Origin: JAYODZ01 sp965662735
GTDB lineage: Bacteria > Pseudomonadota > Alphaproteobacteria > RS24
NCBI GenBank assembly: GCA_965662735.1
Contig: CBFIIU010000002.1
Coordinates: 1-64,000, forward strand
Direction of reading: 5' to 3'
DNA length: 64,000 nucleotides
A program made the translations under genes and the position numbers. The notes under the pieces are model-generated. The model saw nothing but the letters and a program-made list of their open reading frames with translations. It was not told the origin of the DNA and ran no database searches. Shown here in pieces: positions 43,127 through 51,853 of the stretch (the stretch's first letter is position 1; every line of letters starts with the position of its first letter).

Positions 43127-44380
43127 TTAGGAGGCTGTGGAGCGAATGCGCACCATCATCTCGGTATACCCATTGACGAAGTTTGATTTTAAACGTCTCG
43201 GCTCCGAGCGCAGTTCGATCAGATGCCAGCGTTGTAAAATCTCTTCCCACAAAATCCGCAACTGTAGTTCCGCCAAGCGCATGCCCATGCATCGGTGAAT
43301 GCCGAAACCGAAAGAAACATGGCGACGGGCATTGTGACGTTCAATATCAACCACATCTGGGTTTTCAAAAACAGTCTCGTCACGATTACCGGCGGCGTAC
43401 CACATCACCACCTTATCGCCCTTCTTAATGGCTTGGCCGCCTAAAATAGTGTCTGTAATCGCCGTGCGACGCATATGAGCGAGCGGCGTTTGCCAGCGAA
43501 TGATTTCCGCCACCATTTGATCAATCAGGTTTGGATTGCTGCGCAATTTGTTCATTTGCTCGGGAAACAAATTCATTGCATTGATGCTCCCCGACATTGA
43601 GTTCCGGGTCGTGTCATTACCGCCGACAATCAGGAGCAAGACATTGCCGAGATAGGCCTCGGGCGACATGTCGCGCGTCGCCGGGCTGTGCGCCAACATA
43701 GAAACGAGATTAAAGGCCGGCGGCGCATTTACCCGCTCATTCCATAATTTGGTGAAATACTCCAGGCACTCCATGAGCTCGCCAATGCGCTGTTGCTGGC
43801 TTTCAATAATGCCACTTCCCGGCTCGGCCGTCGTGACATCCGACCAGCGGGTCAGCTTGTGTCGATCCTCAAACGGGAAATCAAACAAGGTTGCCAGCAT
43901 CATTGTGGTTAATGGAATGGATACATTTTCAACCCAATCAAAATCCTCGCCCAAGGGCAGGCTGTCTAATAAGGTTACGGTTCGCTCGCGTATCAGGTCG
44001 GAGAGAGCGGCAATACTGGGTGGTGCCGCAATGTCTTGCACGGATTTACGGTAATCCGTGTGCTTGGGCGCATCCATCGCAATAAAATTAGGGATTTGAA
44101 AATTATTCTCTGTGTCGTTTTGAATATTGTCGTCGATCACAATGCCGCCCAGCGATTGCTCGGACGAAAAAATAGTATGGCTAGTATCAACCTCAACAAT
44201 TTCCTTATAGCCCGTCACCGACCAATACGGCCCGTAAGCGCTTTCAGGGCAATAATAGACAGGCTGACGACGGCGCATATCAGCCATAATTGGCAAGACA
44301 CGGTTTTCTTCAAAAAGCTCGGGCCGCGATACGTCCCACTCTGACTTTACTTCAGATGAAGATTTTAAGGCTTGGCTCAT
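43127..44380 (-). CDS. Cytochrome P450
   Basis: The 417-residue soluble bacterial P450 has the I-helix GGNDTTRNSMSGS, the ExxR motif in EIIRWQTP, and the haem loop FGFGIHRCMGMRLAELQ with the axial Cys. No membrane anchor is present, so a ferredoxin partner would be needed; none lies nearby. The pattern resembles bacterial CYPs of terpenoid, alkane or sterol oxidation, but the family cannot be named. The ATG at 44380 follows GGGGGGGAAAACAC. First gene of an operon with the ECHDC3-like and CoA-binding genes. Confidence 0.95.
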   Translation of the reverse strand: MSQALKSSSEVKSEWDVSRPELFEENRVLPIMADMRRRQPVYYCPESAYGPYWSVTGYKEIVEVDTSHTIFSSEQSLGGIVIDDNIQNDTENNFQIPNFIAMDAPKHTDYRKSVQDIAAPPSIAALSDLIRERTVTLLDSLPLGEDFDWVENVSIPLTTMMLATLFDFPFEDRHKLTRWSDVTTAEPGSGIIESQQQRIGELMECLEYFTKLWNERVNAPPAFNLVSMLAHSPATRDMSPEAYLGNVLLLIVGGNDTTRNSMSGSINAMNLFPEQMNKLRSNPNLIDQMVAEIIRWQTPLAHMRRTAITDTILGGQAIKKGDKVVMWYAAGNRDETVFENPDVVDIERHNARRHVSFGFGIHRCMGMRLAELQLRILWEEILQRWHLIELRSEPRRLKSNFVNGYTEMMVRIRSTAS

Positions 44381-44762
44381 GTGTTTTCCCCCCCACAAAG
44401 TCCGTCTCAAAGTGTAAGTCGAACTGATGACCGGGTACAAGTCAAAAGCGTGTGAGCGTGACCGTTTCCTGACGCTTCTTCCGAGGTTTTGTAACCCCCA
44501 AATAGGCAGGGATGGGCGGGGCCTGCACACTATCCTTCAAGATTTTTTGACCGATACGAAGTTTGCGCTTGCGCGTTTTGGTAGAAGTGATAAGAGCGAT
44601 TTTGTGTGGCTTGGGAACCAAAATGGGTCAATATCGGCACGCTCTTCATCGACTAATTTATGCCCCGGATGGCGCCGGTTGGTGGACCTGCGCCATTATT
44701 GCACGCACATGGCTCGGCCATAAAGACCGGTTATTCAGCGTTCAAGCGGGAGGTTGTGATTC
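44381..44762. promoter_or_regulatory. Divergent intergenic region, P450 / GNAT-ATP-grasp fusion
   Basis: The 382 bp hold promoters for both divergent transcripts. Short open frames here (for example 44427-44723) have no family-like sequence and no good ribosome site. A purine-rich GGGAGG at 44748-44753 serves the plus-strand gene. I see no distinct operator. Confidence 0.4.
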
Positions 44763-46754
44763 GTGGTGGTGACGTTGCGTAAGGCCCGACTTCTCGATCT
44801 TGATGCGCTTGCAGCCATTGAATATAGCAGTTTTGCGACCGACCAGTTGAGCCGATCCGCATTTCGTCGCGCCATCAGAAGCCCCAGCCAGCGCGTTTAT
44901 GTGGCGTCTTTAAACGGGGTGATTGCAGGTTATATGGTGTTGCATATCCGCAGCTCCAGCTCGATCATCCGCCTCTATTCGATTGCCGTTTTATCTTCTT
45001 TCCGAGGCCAAGGGATTGCATCGCGTTTGATCGCACAGGCATTTCGCATTGGTCGACAGCTGCGCCGCCGGGTGATCAGCCTTGAGGCCCGTGCCGATGA
45101 TGCGCGCTTGGTCGCTTATTATGTAACCCTCGGATTTTCTCCCCGATCTGTGCGCAAAGCCTATTATGGGGATGGCGCGGATGCGCTGGTGATGTTGCGC
45201 GGGCTTGATGCGCCACCGCGGATGCGCAAAAAGCGACGTGACGTCGTTGTGGTGCCGCGCGAACGGGATCGGTCCGCTGTGACACCACTTTTAGAAATGG
45301 TGAACCAGATTGAAATTATCACCGCTCAGCAATTTTTATCGCGTCATAGCGATTTAGGACGCTCTATTCGCGTGATCAATTTATGCCCGGCAGAAGAGTA
45401 TTTGTCGTCTGGCTATTATGTGTCTTTGGTTGCCGAGGCGCGAGGTAACCGAACCTGGGCCACGATTGATGCTCTGTCTGGTCTTGTTAACCGCAAACTC
45501 TATCGGCACTCCTTGGACGAATTGAATAAGTTGTTGCCGTCGACAGCCATCATCAATGAGCACATGGATGCACATCAGCGTAAACTTCAGTTCGAGTTTT
45601 ACTTCGGCCAAACCGACACGGATTGGGCCCGCCGCCTGGCGCGCCGATGTTATCAATTATTTGGCGTACCCATTTTAGAGGTGCAGTTGGTGTGGCGTCA
45701 GCGGCGCTGGCAGGTCGATTATTTATGGCCGCTTGCGATTGCATCGGTTGATCGCCAGGATGTGAGCCGCTTCAATTCAGCAATGGCGCGGGCTCTCAAT
45801 GCGCGTTTGCCAATGGTGCACCAGCCTAAAAACGCGACATTTGATTTGGCGATTTTGGTCGAGCCCACCGAAACTCTGCCGCCATCGGATAAGCGTGCGC
45901 TCGCAGCGTTTGCGCGTGCCGCCGAACGCCATGGCATGCGGAGCGAATGGCTGACGCAGACGGATATTGATCGTTTGGGCAGTTTCGACGCGCTGTTCAT
46001 TCGCGCCACCACGCAAATAGGCCACTACACCCATCAATTTGCCGCTGCCGCCGAGAAGCGCGGCATGCCCGTGATTGATGATCCACAATCAATTTTGCGG
46101 TGTTCGAATAAGGTTTTTTTGATGGAAGCGCTGAGCCGAGCGTCCCTCTCTATGCCTGAAACATGGATGTTAACCAAGTCAACATTAGAGGCGGTCTCTC
46201 GTCAGATTACCTATCCTGCAATTTTAAAAATCCCCGATGGATCGTTTTCGCGCGGGATGCACAAAGCCCAATCACGCGATGACTTAATTGCGCTTGCCAC
46301 GCCTATGCTATCCAAGAGCTTTGTGATCTTGGCGCAAGAGTTCATGCCCTCCGACTTTGACTGGCGCATTGGTGTTCTCGATGGCGAGCCTTTATTTGCG
46401 TGCAAATATTTTATGTCGCGGGGTCATTGGCAAATTTATCAACACCTCTCCCCCAATCGGGTGCGTTCGGGGGGCTTTCAAGCGGTCGCCGTCGAAGAGG
46501 TGCCGCATGCCGTTTTGGAGGCCGCCATTCGATCGACCCTAACAATTGGTCGTGGGCTTTATGGTGTTGATGTGAAAGAAATTGACGGGCGGCCCTATAT
46601 TATTGAAGTGAATGATAACCCTAATATTGATATGGGCGTGGAAGATTTGATGCTCGGCTCGGCACTGTATGATCGCATCATCCAGCTTATGCGCGACCGA
46701 ATTTTAGCCAGCAAAGGCTTGATCGCGCCGGCTGTGAACCGCTTAGCCTCTTAA
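44763..46754 (+). CDS. GNAT acetyltransferase / RimK-like ATP-grasp fusion
   Basis: The 663-residue protein joins two enzymes. Residues about 1-150 are a GNAT domain with the acetyl-CoA motif LYSIAVLSSFRGQGIASRLI. Residues about 175-335 match the RimK-like ATP-grasp N-terminal domain (INLCPAEEYLSSGYYVSLVAEARG). Residues about 360-660 are an ATP-grasp ligase with ILKIPDGSFSRGMHKA and DVKEIDGRPYIIEVNDNPNID. Such ligases join amino acids or peptides to a carboxylate, and an attached acetyltransferase suggests acetylated peptide product or substrate; the exact product is not known. The start is GTG 44763 after GGGAGG. An intrinsic terminator follows. Confidence 0.9.
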   Translation: MVVTLRKARLLDLDALAAIEYSSFATDQLSRSAFRRAIRSPSQRVYVASLNGVIAGYMVLHIRSSSSIIRLYSIAVLSSFRGQGIASRLIAQAFRIGRQLRRRVISLEARADDARLVAYYVTLGFSPRSVRKAYYGDGADALVMLRGLDAPPRMRKKRRDVVVVPRERDRSAVTPLLEMVNQIEIITAQQFLSRHSDLGRSIRVINLCPAEEYLSSGYYVSLVAEARGNRTWATIDALSGLVNRKLYRHSLDELNKLLPSTAIINEHMDAHQRKLQFEFYFGQTDTDWARRLARRCYQLFGVPILEVQLVWRQRRWQVDYLWPLAIASVDRQDVSRFNSAMARALNARLPMVHQPKNATFDLAILVEPTETLPPSDKRALAAFARAAERHGMRSEWLTQTDIDRLGSFDALFIRATTQIGHYTHQFAAAAEKRGMPVIDDPQSILRCSNKVFLMEALSRASLSMPETWMLTKSTLEAVSRQITYPAILKIPDGSFSRGMHKAQSRDDLIALATPMLSKSFVILAQEFMPSDFDWRIGVLDGEPLFACKYFMSRGHWQIYQHLSPNRVRSGGFQAVAVEEVPHAVLEAAIRSTLTIGRGLYGVDVKEIDGRPYIIEVNDNPNIDMGVEDLMLGSALYDRIIQLMRDRILASKGLIAPAVNRLAS

Positions 46755-46762
46755 TCATGTGT

Positions 46763-46781
46763 CAGGCGCAGCCTGTTTTTT
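46763..46781 (+). terminator. Intrinsic terminator after the GNAT-ATP-grasp gene
   Basis: A 5-bp GC stem (CAGGC-GCA-GCCTG) followed by six T's lies 9 bp past the stop codon. Confidence 0.75.
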
Positions 46782-46869
46782 ATTCAGTAAATTAGAGCGA
46801 TGGCATTAGTGGACAGCACCGCTGACTTATTCCAAGATGATGGTGACTTGGTTTACATGGAGAAAGCGT

Positions 46870-48021
46870 ATGTCTCACTCAGCTGTCATCGAACCGTTTC
46901 CCATTCACACAGATCAATCTGTTTTGGATGATTTGAAAGCTCGACTTCAAAATACGCGATGGGTCGACAGAGAAACACCAGAGGATTGGAGCCAGGGTAT
47001 CCCGCTTTCCTATATGCAGGATATTCACGCTACGTGGCTCAATGAATATGACTGGCGACCCACTGAGGCAGCCTTAAACGCTTTAGGGAGCTTTAAGACG
47101 CAGATTAATGGTTCGGACATTCATTTCCTCCATGTTCGCTCACCTCATGAAAATGCGCGGCCCCTGATTTTGACCCATGGTTGGCCCGGCTCCATTCTCG
47201 AATTTCGGAAAGTGATCGAGCCTCTCACAAACCCAACCGAGCATGGTGGTTCAGCTGAGGATGCCTTTCATTTGGTCATTCCTTCCATTCCCGGCTTTGG
47301 TTTTTCTGGCAAGCCAACCGCGCCAGGGTGGTCGGTCGAGCGTATTGCCGAGGCATGGGCTGAGCTGATGCGACGATTGGGGTATCAACGCTACCTCGCG
47401 CAAGGCGGCGATTGGGGCTCGGCGATTTCGGTTGCCCTCGGTCGCAATGATCCGGATCATTGCATTGGCGTCCATGTGAATTTCGTCATTTGCCTACCAC
47501 CGGCAGAGGTTATGGAAAATCCAACACCCGAGGAGGCGGCCGCCCTTATGGCCTTTGGCGAGCACAATGAATGGGGCACTGGTTATTCCAAACAACAAAG
47601 CACGCGACCGCAAACCCTGGGCTATGGTTTGGTCGACAGCCCCATTGGCCAAGCCGCATGGATCATTGAAAAGTTTCATGCTTGGGCCGATTGCGATGGA
47701 CACCCCGAAAACAGTTTTACCCGTCAAGAGCTGCTCGACAATGTGATGATGTATTGGCTGACAGCGAGCGGTGGCTCATCGGCGCGCCTTTATTGGGAGA
47801 GCTTTAACAATATTGCTCCTGATGCCTATGAGGCCCCCTTTGGCGCGAGTCTGTTCGCGATTGAGATTATTCGTCCATCTCGGCGATGGGCTGAATCTCA
47901 ATATAAAAATATTAAGTTTTGGAACGAGCACCAAAAAGGCGGACATTTTGCAGCCATGGAGCAACCTCACTTATTTGTCGAGGATCTGCGCCGGTGCAGC
48001 GCTGTGATGTGGTCCGCATAA
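46870..48021 (+). CDS. Epoxide hydrolase, EHN-type alpha/beta hydrolase
   Basis: The 383-residue enzyme has the epoxide-hydrolase N-terminal (EHN) domain (FPIHTDQSVLDDLKARL, with the WLNEYDW segment) and an alpha/beta-hydrolase core. The oxyanion motif is HGWPGSILEF, the nucleophile Asp is in QGGDWGSAISVALG, and the His is in GGHFAAMEQP. That set matches microsomal/EHN-family epoxide hydrolases, soluble here. The ATG at 46870 follows GGAGAAAGCGT. It converges with a PaaG-like gene. Its natural epoxide is unknown. Confidence 0.93.
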   Translation: MSHSAVIEPFPIHTDQSVLDDLKARLQNTRWVDRETPEDWSQGIPLSYMQDIHATWLNEYDWRPTEAALNALGSFKTQINGSDIHFLHVRSPHENARPLILTHGWPGSILEFRKVIEPLTNPTEHGGSAEDAFHLVIPSIPGFGFSGKPTAPGWSVERIAEAWAELMRRLGYQRYLAQGGDWGSAISVALGRNDPDHCIGVHVNFVICLPPAEVMENPTPEEAAALMAFGEHNEWGTGYSKQQSTRPQTLGYGLVDSPIGQAAWIIEKFHAWADCDGHPENSFTRQELLDNVMMYWLTASGGSSARLYWESFNNIAPDAYEAPFGASLFAIEIIRPSRRWAESQYKNIKFWNEHQKGGHFAAMEQPHLFVEDLRRCSAVMWSA

Positions 48022-48057
48022 GGCGCTTACATCTCTCGGCTCGCCGCTCAGCCGGTT

Positions 48058-48882
48058 TTAACCCTTTTTCCTGCGCCCCTCGAGGTTGCGAAAGTCCGGC
48101 GTCCGTTTCTCAGCAAAAGCGCGCACCCCTTCGGCAAATTCAGGCTGATCGCAAAAATATGTTTGCTTTTCCAATTCGTAATCTAATTGCGCGGAGAGGG
48201 TATTGGTCAGCGCGTGATCATGGGCGCGGCTCACGGCCTTGAGCCCTCCGATTGCACTATTTGCCATTCGTTCGGCCAAGGCCTGTGCATGCGGCAGCAG
48301 CTCCTCATCGGCAACAGCTTCCCAAATCAGTCCCCATTTTTGGGCTGTCGGCGCGTCAAGATCATCACCCAGCAGGCCCAAGCCATTAGCGCGCGCGCGC
48401 CCGATTAATTGGGGTACGAACCATGAGGCGCCCACATCCGGAATTATACCGAGTTGTGGGCCAAAGACGAGACGAAACCGCGCGGAATGGGCGGCAATGA
48501 CAAGGTCGCCGGCTAACGCCAGGCCAACGCCACCGCCCGCCGCGATACCGTTAATGGCGGTGATGACCGGTTTGTCGCAAGCCGTTATGGCCCGCACAAC
48601 CGGATTAAACCCATGGCGCATGGCATAGGCGGTTCCTTGCCCAGGCGACAGACCCTCGATGCGCGGCCATCCTCCATTAATGAGATCGGCCCCCGCACAA
48701 AACCCGCGTCCGGATCCCGTGAGGATGACGACGCGCACCGATGGGTCGGTATGCGCTGTATCAAATGCGGTTTTCAATTCATCCAGCAAAGCGCGGTTCA
48801 AACTATTGAGCGCTTTGGGGCGGTTTAATGTGAGGGTGAGCACCCCGGTGTCCGATTTGGATTGAATAAGAATATCTGACAT
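48058..48882 (-). CDS. PaaG-like enoyl-CoA isomerase (crotonase family)
   Basis: The 274-residue protein resembles PaaG, the ring-1,2-epoxyphenylacetyl-CoA isomerase. The oxyanion segments are GRGFCAGADL and NGIAAGGGVGLALAGD, and LGIIPDVGASWFVPQLIG carries the Asp that PaaG uses in place of the hydratase Glu. The canonical hydratase glutamate is absent (GGGVGLA). The end GVRAFAEKRTPDF is typical. The start at 48882 has GAGAGGAAGC upstream. It converges with the epoxide hydrolase, but no other paa genes are visible. Confidence 0.9.
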   Translation of the reverse strand: MSDILIQSKSDTGVLTLTLNRPKALNSLNRALLDELKTAFDTAHTDPSVRVVILTGSGRGFCAGADLINGGWPRIEGLSPGQGTAYAMRHGFNPVVRAITACDKPVITAINGIAAGGGVGLALAGDLVIAAHSARFRLVFGPQLGIIPDVGASWFVPQLIGRARANGLGLLGDDLDAPTAQKWGLIWEAVADEELLPHAQALAERMANSAIGGLKAVSRAHDHALTNTLSAQLDYELEKQTYFCDQPEFAEGVRAFAEKRTPDFRNLEGRRKKG

Positions 48883-49113
48883 GTGCTTCCTCTCTCTGCC
48901 GTTCACGGTTCTGTGCGGTCGCGTCGTATCTTTCGACATAAGTCGGTGACGCGTGGAAAGATTAAAGCAGATTATGGCGCGCAATCCAGCTATTTGAGCG
49001 GGTGTGCTCAAATAGCTCGTCTCATACGCCTGACCTTGCTCTTTTGGTTCAATTTTTTTAAGGTCGGCCACATTAAATTTAAGAATGATCCCGTATGTGC
49101 GGCGGAGAGGTTG

Positions 49114-50142
49114 ATGCCTGGTAAGAGTTCGGATCCATTTGGCGGTATTCGTGGAGAAGCCCGAAAAGAATCGGGATCGGTTCAGCTCGATCCCTTTGAA
49201 GTGGATTACAATGACGCTTTGGACGGCATTCAAAAATCGATCGATTTATGGGATGGCAAAGGTCCGGGACAACAGACGCGCGGGACCTTGATCGAACGCT
49301 TTCGGCAGCGCGCCAAGCAAAAAGCCGAGGATCCGCCGAATTGGTCCTATGTGAACGAGTTCGATAAAGAAAGCGCTGATGTTTATTTGCGCTGGTCTGG
49401 AAGGACCATCCGAACGCAACATAATATTCCACGAAAAGAAGTGAGAGTGGCGCTGGTTGGCTTGCTCGCTTTCTACAAAAGCATGAACCCTCAAAAACCC
49501 GATCTGTCGCATCCGGATGTGATCCGATGCTATAATCTCACCATGCGCCAATACGGCTTGAAAGAGGCGGAATATCCTCTCGACCTTGCCTTCAACCCCG
49601 AACATCATCTCGATCCCTTTGCCGGCATTCGGGGTCGCGAGAGCATGGTCAACAGCCAGTTTTTAAAAGACCTTAATCGGGCGATTGAAGAGACGATTTT
49701 TTCAACCGAGTTTTTAGATCAACTTGATGTGCCAGCTTACCGAAAAGAATATCGGTTCAAAAAACGCAAGCCGCTTAATTTGAAACAAACCTATAAGACA
49801 TCAAATTCTTATTTCGATGTGATATTGTGGTGGCCAGGTGGGCCCGTGCAGACAGTGGAGAATGTGCCCGTCAATCGAGCGCGCATTGCGGTTGTCTCTA
49901 TGCGCAGTTTTCTTGAAGCGATCAATGCGGAACTGCCTGACCTAAAGGATGGGATGGTGCGGCAACTCTATGAGCGCTCCATTGAACATCATAAACCGGG
50001 CCAGCGCTTATCGGACCATCCGGGGCTTAAGCCAATTGAAGAGGGGGGCTATAGTTATTGGTCTAAGCTCTCGCATCGCTGGATTAAGGGGCGACTTGAT
50101 AAGAAAAATAACGTTTTTGTCCCACCGGAAAAAGGCCTGTAG
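49114..50142 (+). CDS. Uncharacterised protein with a tandem-duplicated domain
   Basis: I do not recognise a family. The 342-residue protein has two copies of one domain: the motif DPFGGIRG at residues 7-14 recurs as DPFAGIRG at 167-174, and a later segment (W at 94, NIPRKEVRVALVGLLAFY from 104, PDLSHP from 129) recurs at about residues 239-280 (NVPVNRARIAVVSMRSFL, PDLKDG). There is no signal peptide or membrane segment. A basic C-terminal tail ends IKGRLDKKNNVFVPPEKGL. The ATG at 49114 follows GGAGAGG; a long in-frame upstream extension to 48883 has no family-like character. Role unknown. Confidence 0.85.
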   Translation: MPGKSSDPFGGIRGEARKESGSVQLDPFEVDYNDALDGIQKSIDLWDGKGPGQQTRGTLIERFRQRAKQKAEDPPNWSYVNEFDKESADVYLRWSGRTIRTQHNIPRKEVRVALVGLLAFYKSMNPQKPDLSHPDVIRCYNLTMRQYGLKEAEYPLDLAFNPEHHLDPFAGIRGRESMVNSQFLKDLNRAIEETIFSTEFLDQLDVPAYRKEYRFKKRKPLNLKQTYKTSNSYFDVILWWPGGPVQTVENVPVNRARIAVVSMRSFLEAINAELPDLKDGMVRQLYERSIEHHKPGQRLSDHPGLKPIEEGGYSYWSKLSHRWIKGRLDKKNNVFVPPEKGL

Positions 50143-50166
50143 GCGGCGGTGTGGCGCTGCTCCATG

Positions 50167-51105
50167 TCAGCGCTGTTTGATCCATTTCATCAAGATCGCA
50201 TTGACCTCTGGGAAGTGATCAAAATTAACCGTGTGCTCACCTCCTGCAATGACCTCTATTTGGGCTTCGGGCATGGCTTCTGCGAGACGCCCCGCACTTG
50301 AAATGGGAACGGTCAGATCGTCCGCGCCAAAAATGGAGAGCGTCGGAATCTGGTGGGCGGCAACCGCGCGGAAACGTTCATCCTGTCCTGACATGGGAAG
50401 ATTGAGCAGGGTCTGGCGTAGCGCTTCCGATGTGCCCCGATAACCATATTGCACCGCGACATCTCCTTGCAGGCGATGCGAGGGAGGGACATCGTCCTGC
50501 TTCGGCGCTGTTTTGAAGGAGGGGATAACCCGTTTGTTCCAAATATATGTTCCAAGGATCGGAATTTTCACGAGTTGACCCGCAAAGCCCATATCTTGAA
50601 TATCCAGACCCGCGGGGACAAAGAGCGTGAGGCTTCGAACGCGCTCAGGATGACGCGCGGCAAATTCGGCCGAGATAATGCCACCCATCGACAAGCCCAT
50701 CAAATGGATGGGCGTCGCGGGTGCGAGCTGATCGAGGAGTTCCAGCAAGGTCGTATCATAGAAGTCGCGATCATAGGCTGCGTTTGGTCGTGCCGACCAG
50801 CCGCGTCCGTAATGGTCAAAGCGTAAGACACGATAACCAGCGGCAATCAGCGCCTCTGCATTTTGTTCGAAAATGAACATGGGTGTCGAAAAGCCATGCA
50901 CCATCACCACGACGGGGCCATCTTCAGGTCCTTGCCATCGATAGTGAACGGGGCCATGCGATAAGGTTATATAGTCAAAGGGCGCTAAACTTTGTGCCTG
51001 CTCATCGAACGGAGCGAGAGCCGAGCGGGTTTTCGCGTTGACGACGGCAAGTGCAATCATAATGACAGCCAAGCCAATAAAAATGATCAAAAATAGTTTT
51101 GACAT
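50167..51105 (-). CDS. Alpha/beta hydrolase with N-terminal membrane segment
   Basis: The 312-residue protein begins with a hydrophobic segment (LFLIIFIGLAVIMIALAVV) that anchors or exports it. The alpha/beta fold follows: VVVMVHGFSTP, nucleophile Ser in GLSMGGIISAEFA, Asp in FGADDLTVP, His in GGEHTVNF. The catalytic triad is complete. Substrate is unknown; lipase/esterase or peptide roles are possible. It lies 19 bp after a hotdog thioesterase on the same strand, probably co-transcribed. Confidence 0.92.
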   Translation of the reverse strand: MSKLFLIIFIGLAVIMIALAVVNAKTRSALAPFDEQAQSLAPFDYITLSHGPVHYRWQGPEDGPVVVMVHGFSTPMFIFEQNAEALIAAGYRVLRFDHYGRGWSARPNAAYDRDFYDTTLLELLDQLAPATPIHLMGLSMGGIISAEFAARHPERVRSLTLFVPAGLDIQDMGFAGQLVKIPILGTYIWNKRVIPSFKTAPKQDDVPPSHRLQGDVAVQYGYRGTSEALRQTLLNLPMSGQDERFRAVAAHQIPTLSIFGADDLTVPISSAGRLAEAMPEAQIEVIAGGEHTVNFDHFPEVNAILMKWIKQR

Positions 51106-51124
51106 GACGATTTCCTCATCGAGG

Positions 51125-51583
51125 CTAGAGATACATTTGTGTTTGCGTGACGATGGCCACGCGTGTTCCGTCCGAACGGGTGATTTCTGTTTGCCAGACC
51201 GACAGCCGTCGACCACGCGATAGTGGGATGGCCGTACCCAATAAGGTGTCCCCCAAATGGCCCGATTTCAAGAAATTAGTTTTGCTCTCAATCGTGGTCG
51301 AGTTCGTTTTGTCATCGGGGATGTTAAGGTGCGCTCCAATCGCTCCTAAAAAATCAGCAAAGGCCATGAGCGCGCCGCCATGGATATGCGGCCCGTGATT
51401 GCATAGTTCAGGCCGTATCGCGAGCCGTCCGCTCACCTGATCCGGGCTCGCATGATCGAGTTTAATGCCAATGTGATTGGCAAATGCGACAGACGTTTCG
51501 TCGATGGTTTCGTCGATCGTCTGGTCGATATTTTGCTCGATGCTGGTGCTTCGCTGATCGGGCTTTGACGGCGCTAGTGCCAT
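51125..51583 (-). CDS. PaaI-type hotdog thioesterase
   Basis: The 152-residue hotdog-fold protein has the family signature HGPHIHGGALMAFADFLGAIGAHLN, then SKTNFLKSGHLGDTL. The N-terminus has a short internally repetitive acidic stretch (QTIDETIDET). PaaI-like enzymes hydrolyse acyl- or phenylacetyl-CoA thioesters. The ATG at 51583 follows GGAGGAAATTCT exactly; longer in-frame starts are rejected. It precedes the alpha/beta hydrolase. Confidence 0.88.
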   Translation of the reverse strand: MALAPSKPDQRSTSIEQNIDQTIDETIDETSVAFANHIGIKLDHASPDQVSGRLAIRPELCNHGPHIHGGALMAFADFLGAIGAHLNIPDDKTNSTTIESKTNFLKSGHLGDTLLGTAIPLSRGRRLSVWQTEITRSDGTRVAIVTQTQMYL

Positions 51584-51739
51584 AGAATTTCCTCCAAAAC
51601 GCATGCTCGATGCGGTGTGCCCGTATCGTTGAGGGTAATGTTGGCGCGAAGTTCGAGCCATGGCAAGTCAAGTCCGGGGTTCTCTTCATGAAAATATCTC
51701 TAAATTTTGCTGAAATTTCGTGAAATTTCCGGCGCGCCC

Positions 51740-51771
51740 CTTGACACAGCCCCATGGCCTTCTTATCTCCG
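51740..51771 (+). promoter_or_regulatory. RpoH (sigma-32)-type promoter of groESL
   Basis: CTTGACA at 51740 and CTTATCTCCG at 51762-51771, 18 bp apart, match the alphaproteobacterial heat-shock consensus (CTTG, then CYTATnTnnG). The box lies just before the CIRCE element, so a start site inside or at its edge is expected. Confidence 0.75.
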
Positions 51772-51780
51772 TGAAGCAAT

Positions 51781-51807
51781 TTGGCACTCTCGGTACGAGA
51801 GTGCCAA
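51781..51807. promoter_or_regulatory. CIRCE operator (HrcA site) of groESL
   Basis: TTGGCACTC-N9-GAGTGCCAA is a perfect inverted repeat in the CIRCE layout (consensus TTAGCACTC-N9-GAGTGCTAA). It is bound by the HrcA repressor. It lies 47 bp before groES, just downstream of an RpoH-type promoter, so dual control is likely. Confidence 0.97.
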
Positions 51808-51853
51808 ACAGGTATTTGGCGCCATTTGGGCCTTAATATAGGAGAGAACAAAA

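Noticed and set aside
44427..44772. Small open frames in the P450 / GNAT intergenic region
   Set aside because: No ribosome site, low-complexity or arbitrary composition, no resemblance to known small proteins.
48883..49113. Upstream extension of the duplicated-domain protein
   Set aside because: A strong ribosome site precedes ATG 49114 and the extension covers the promoter zone of the divergent crotonase gene.
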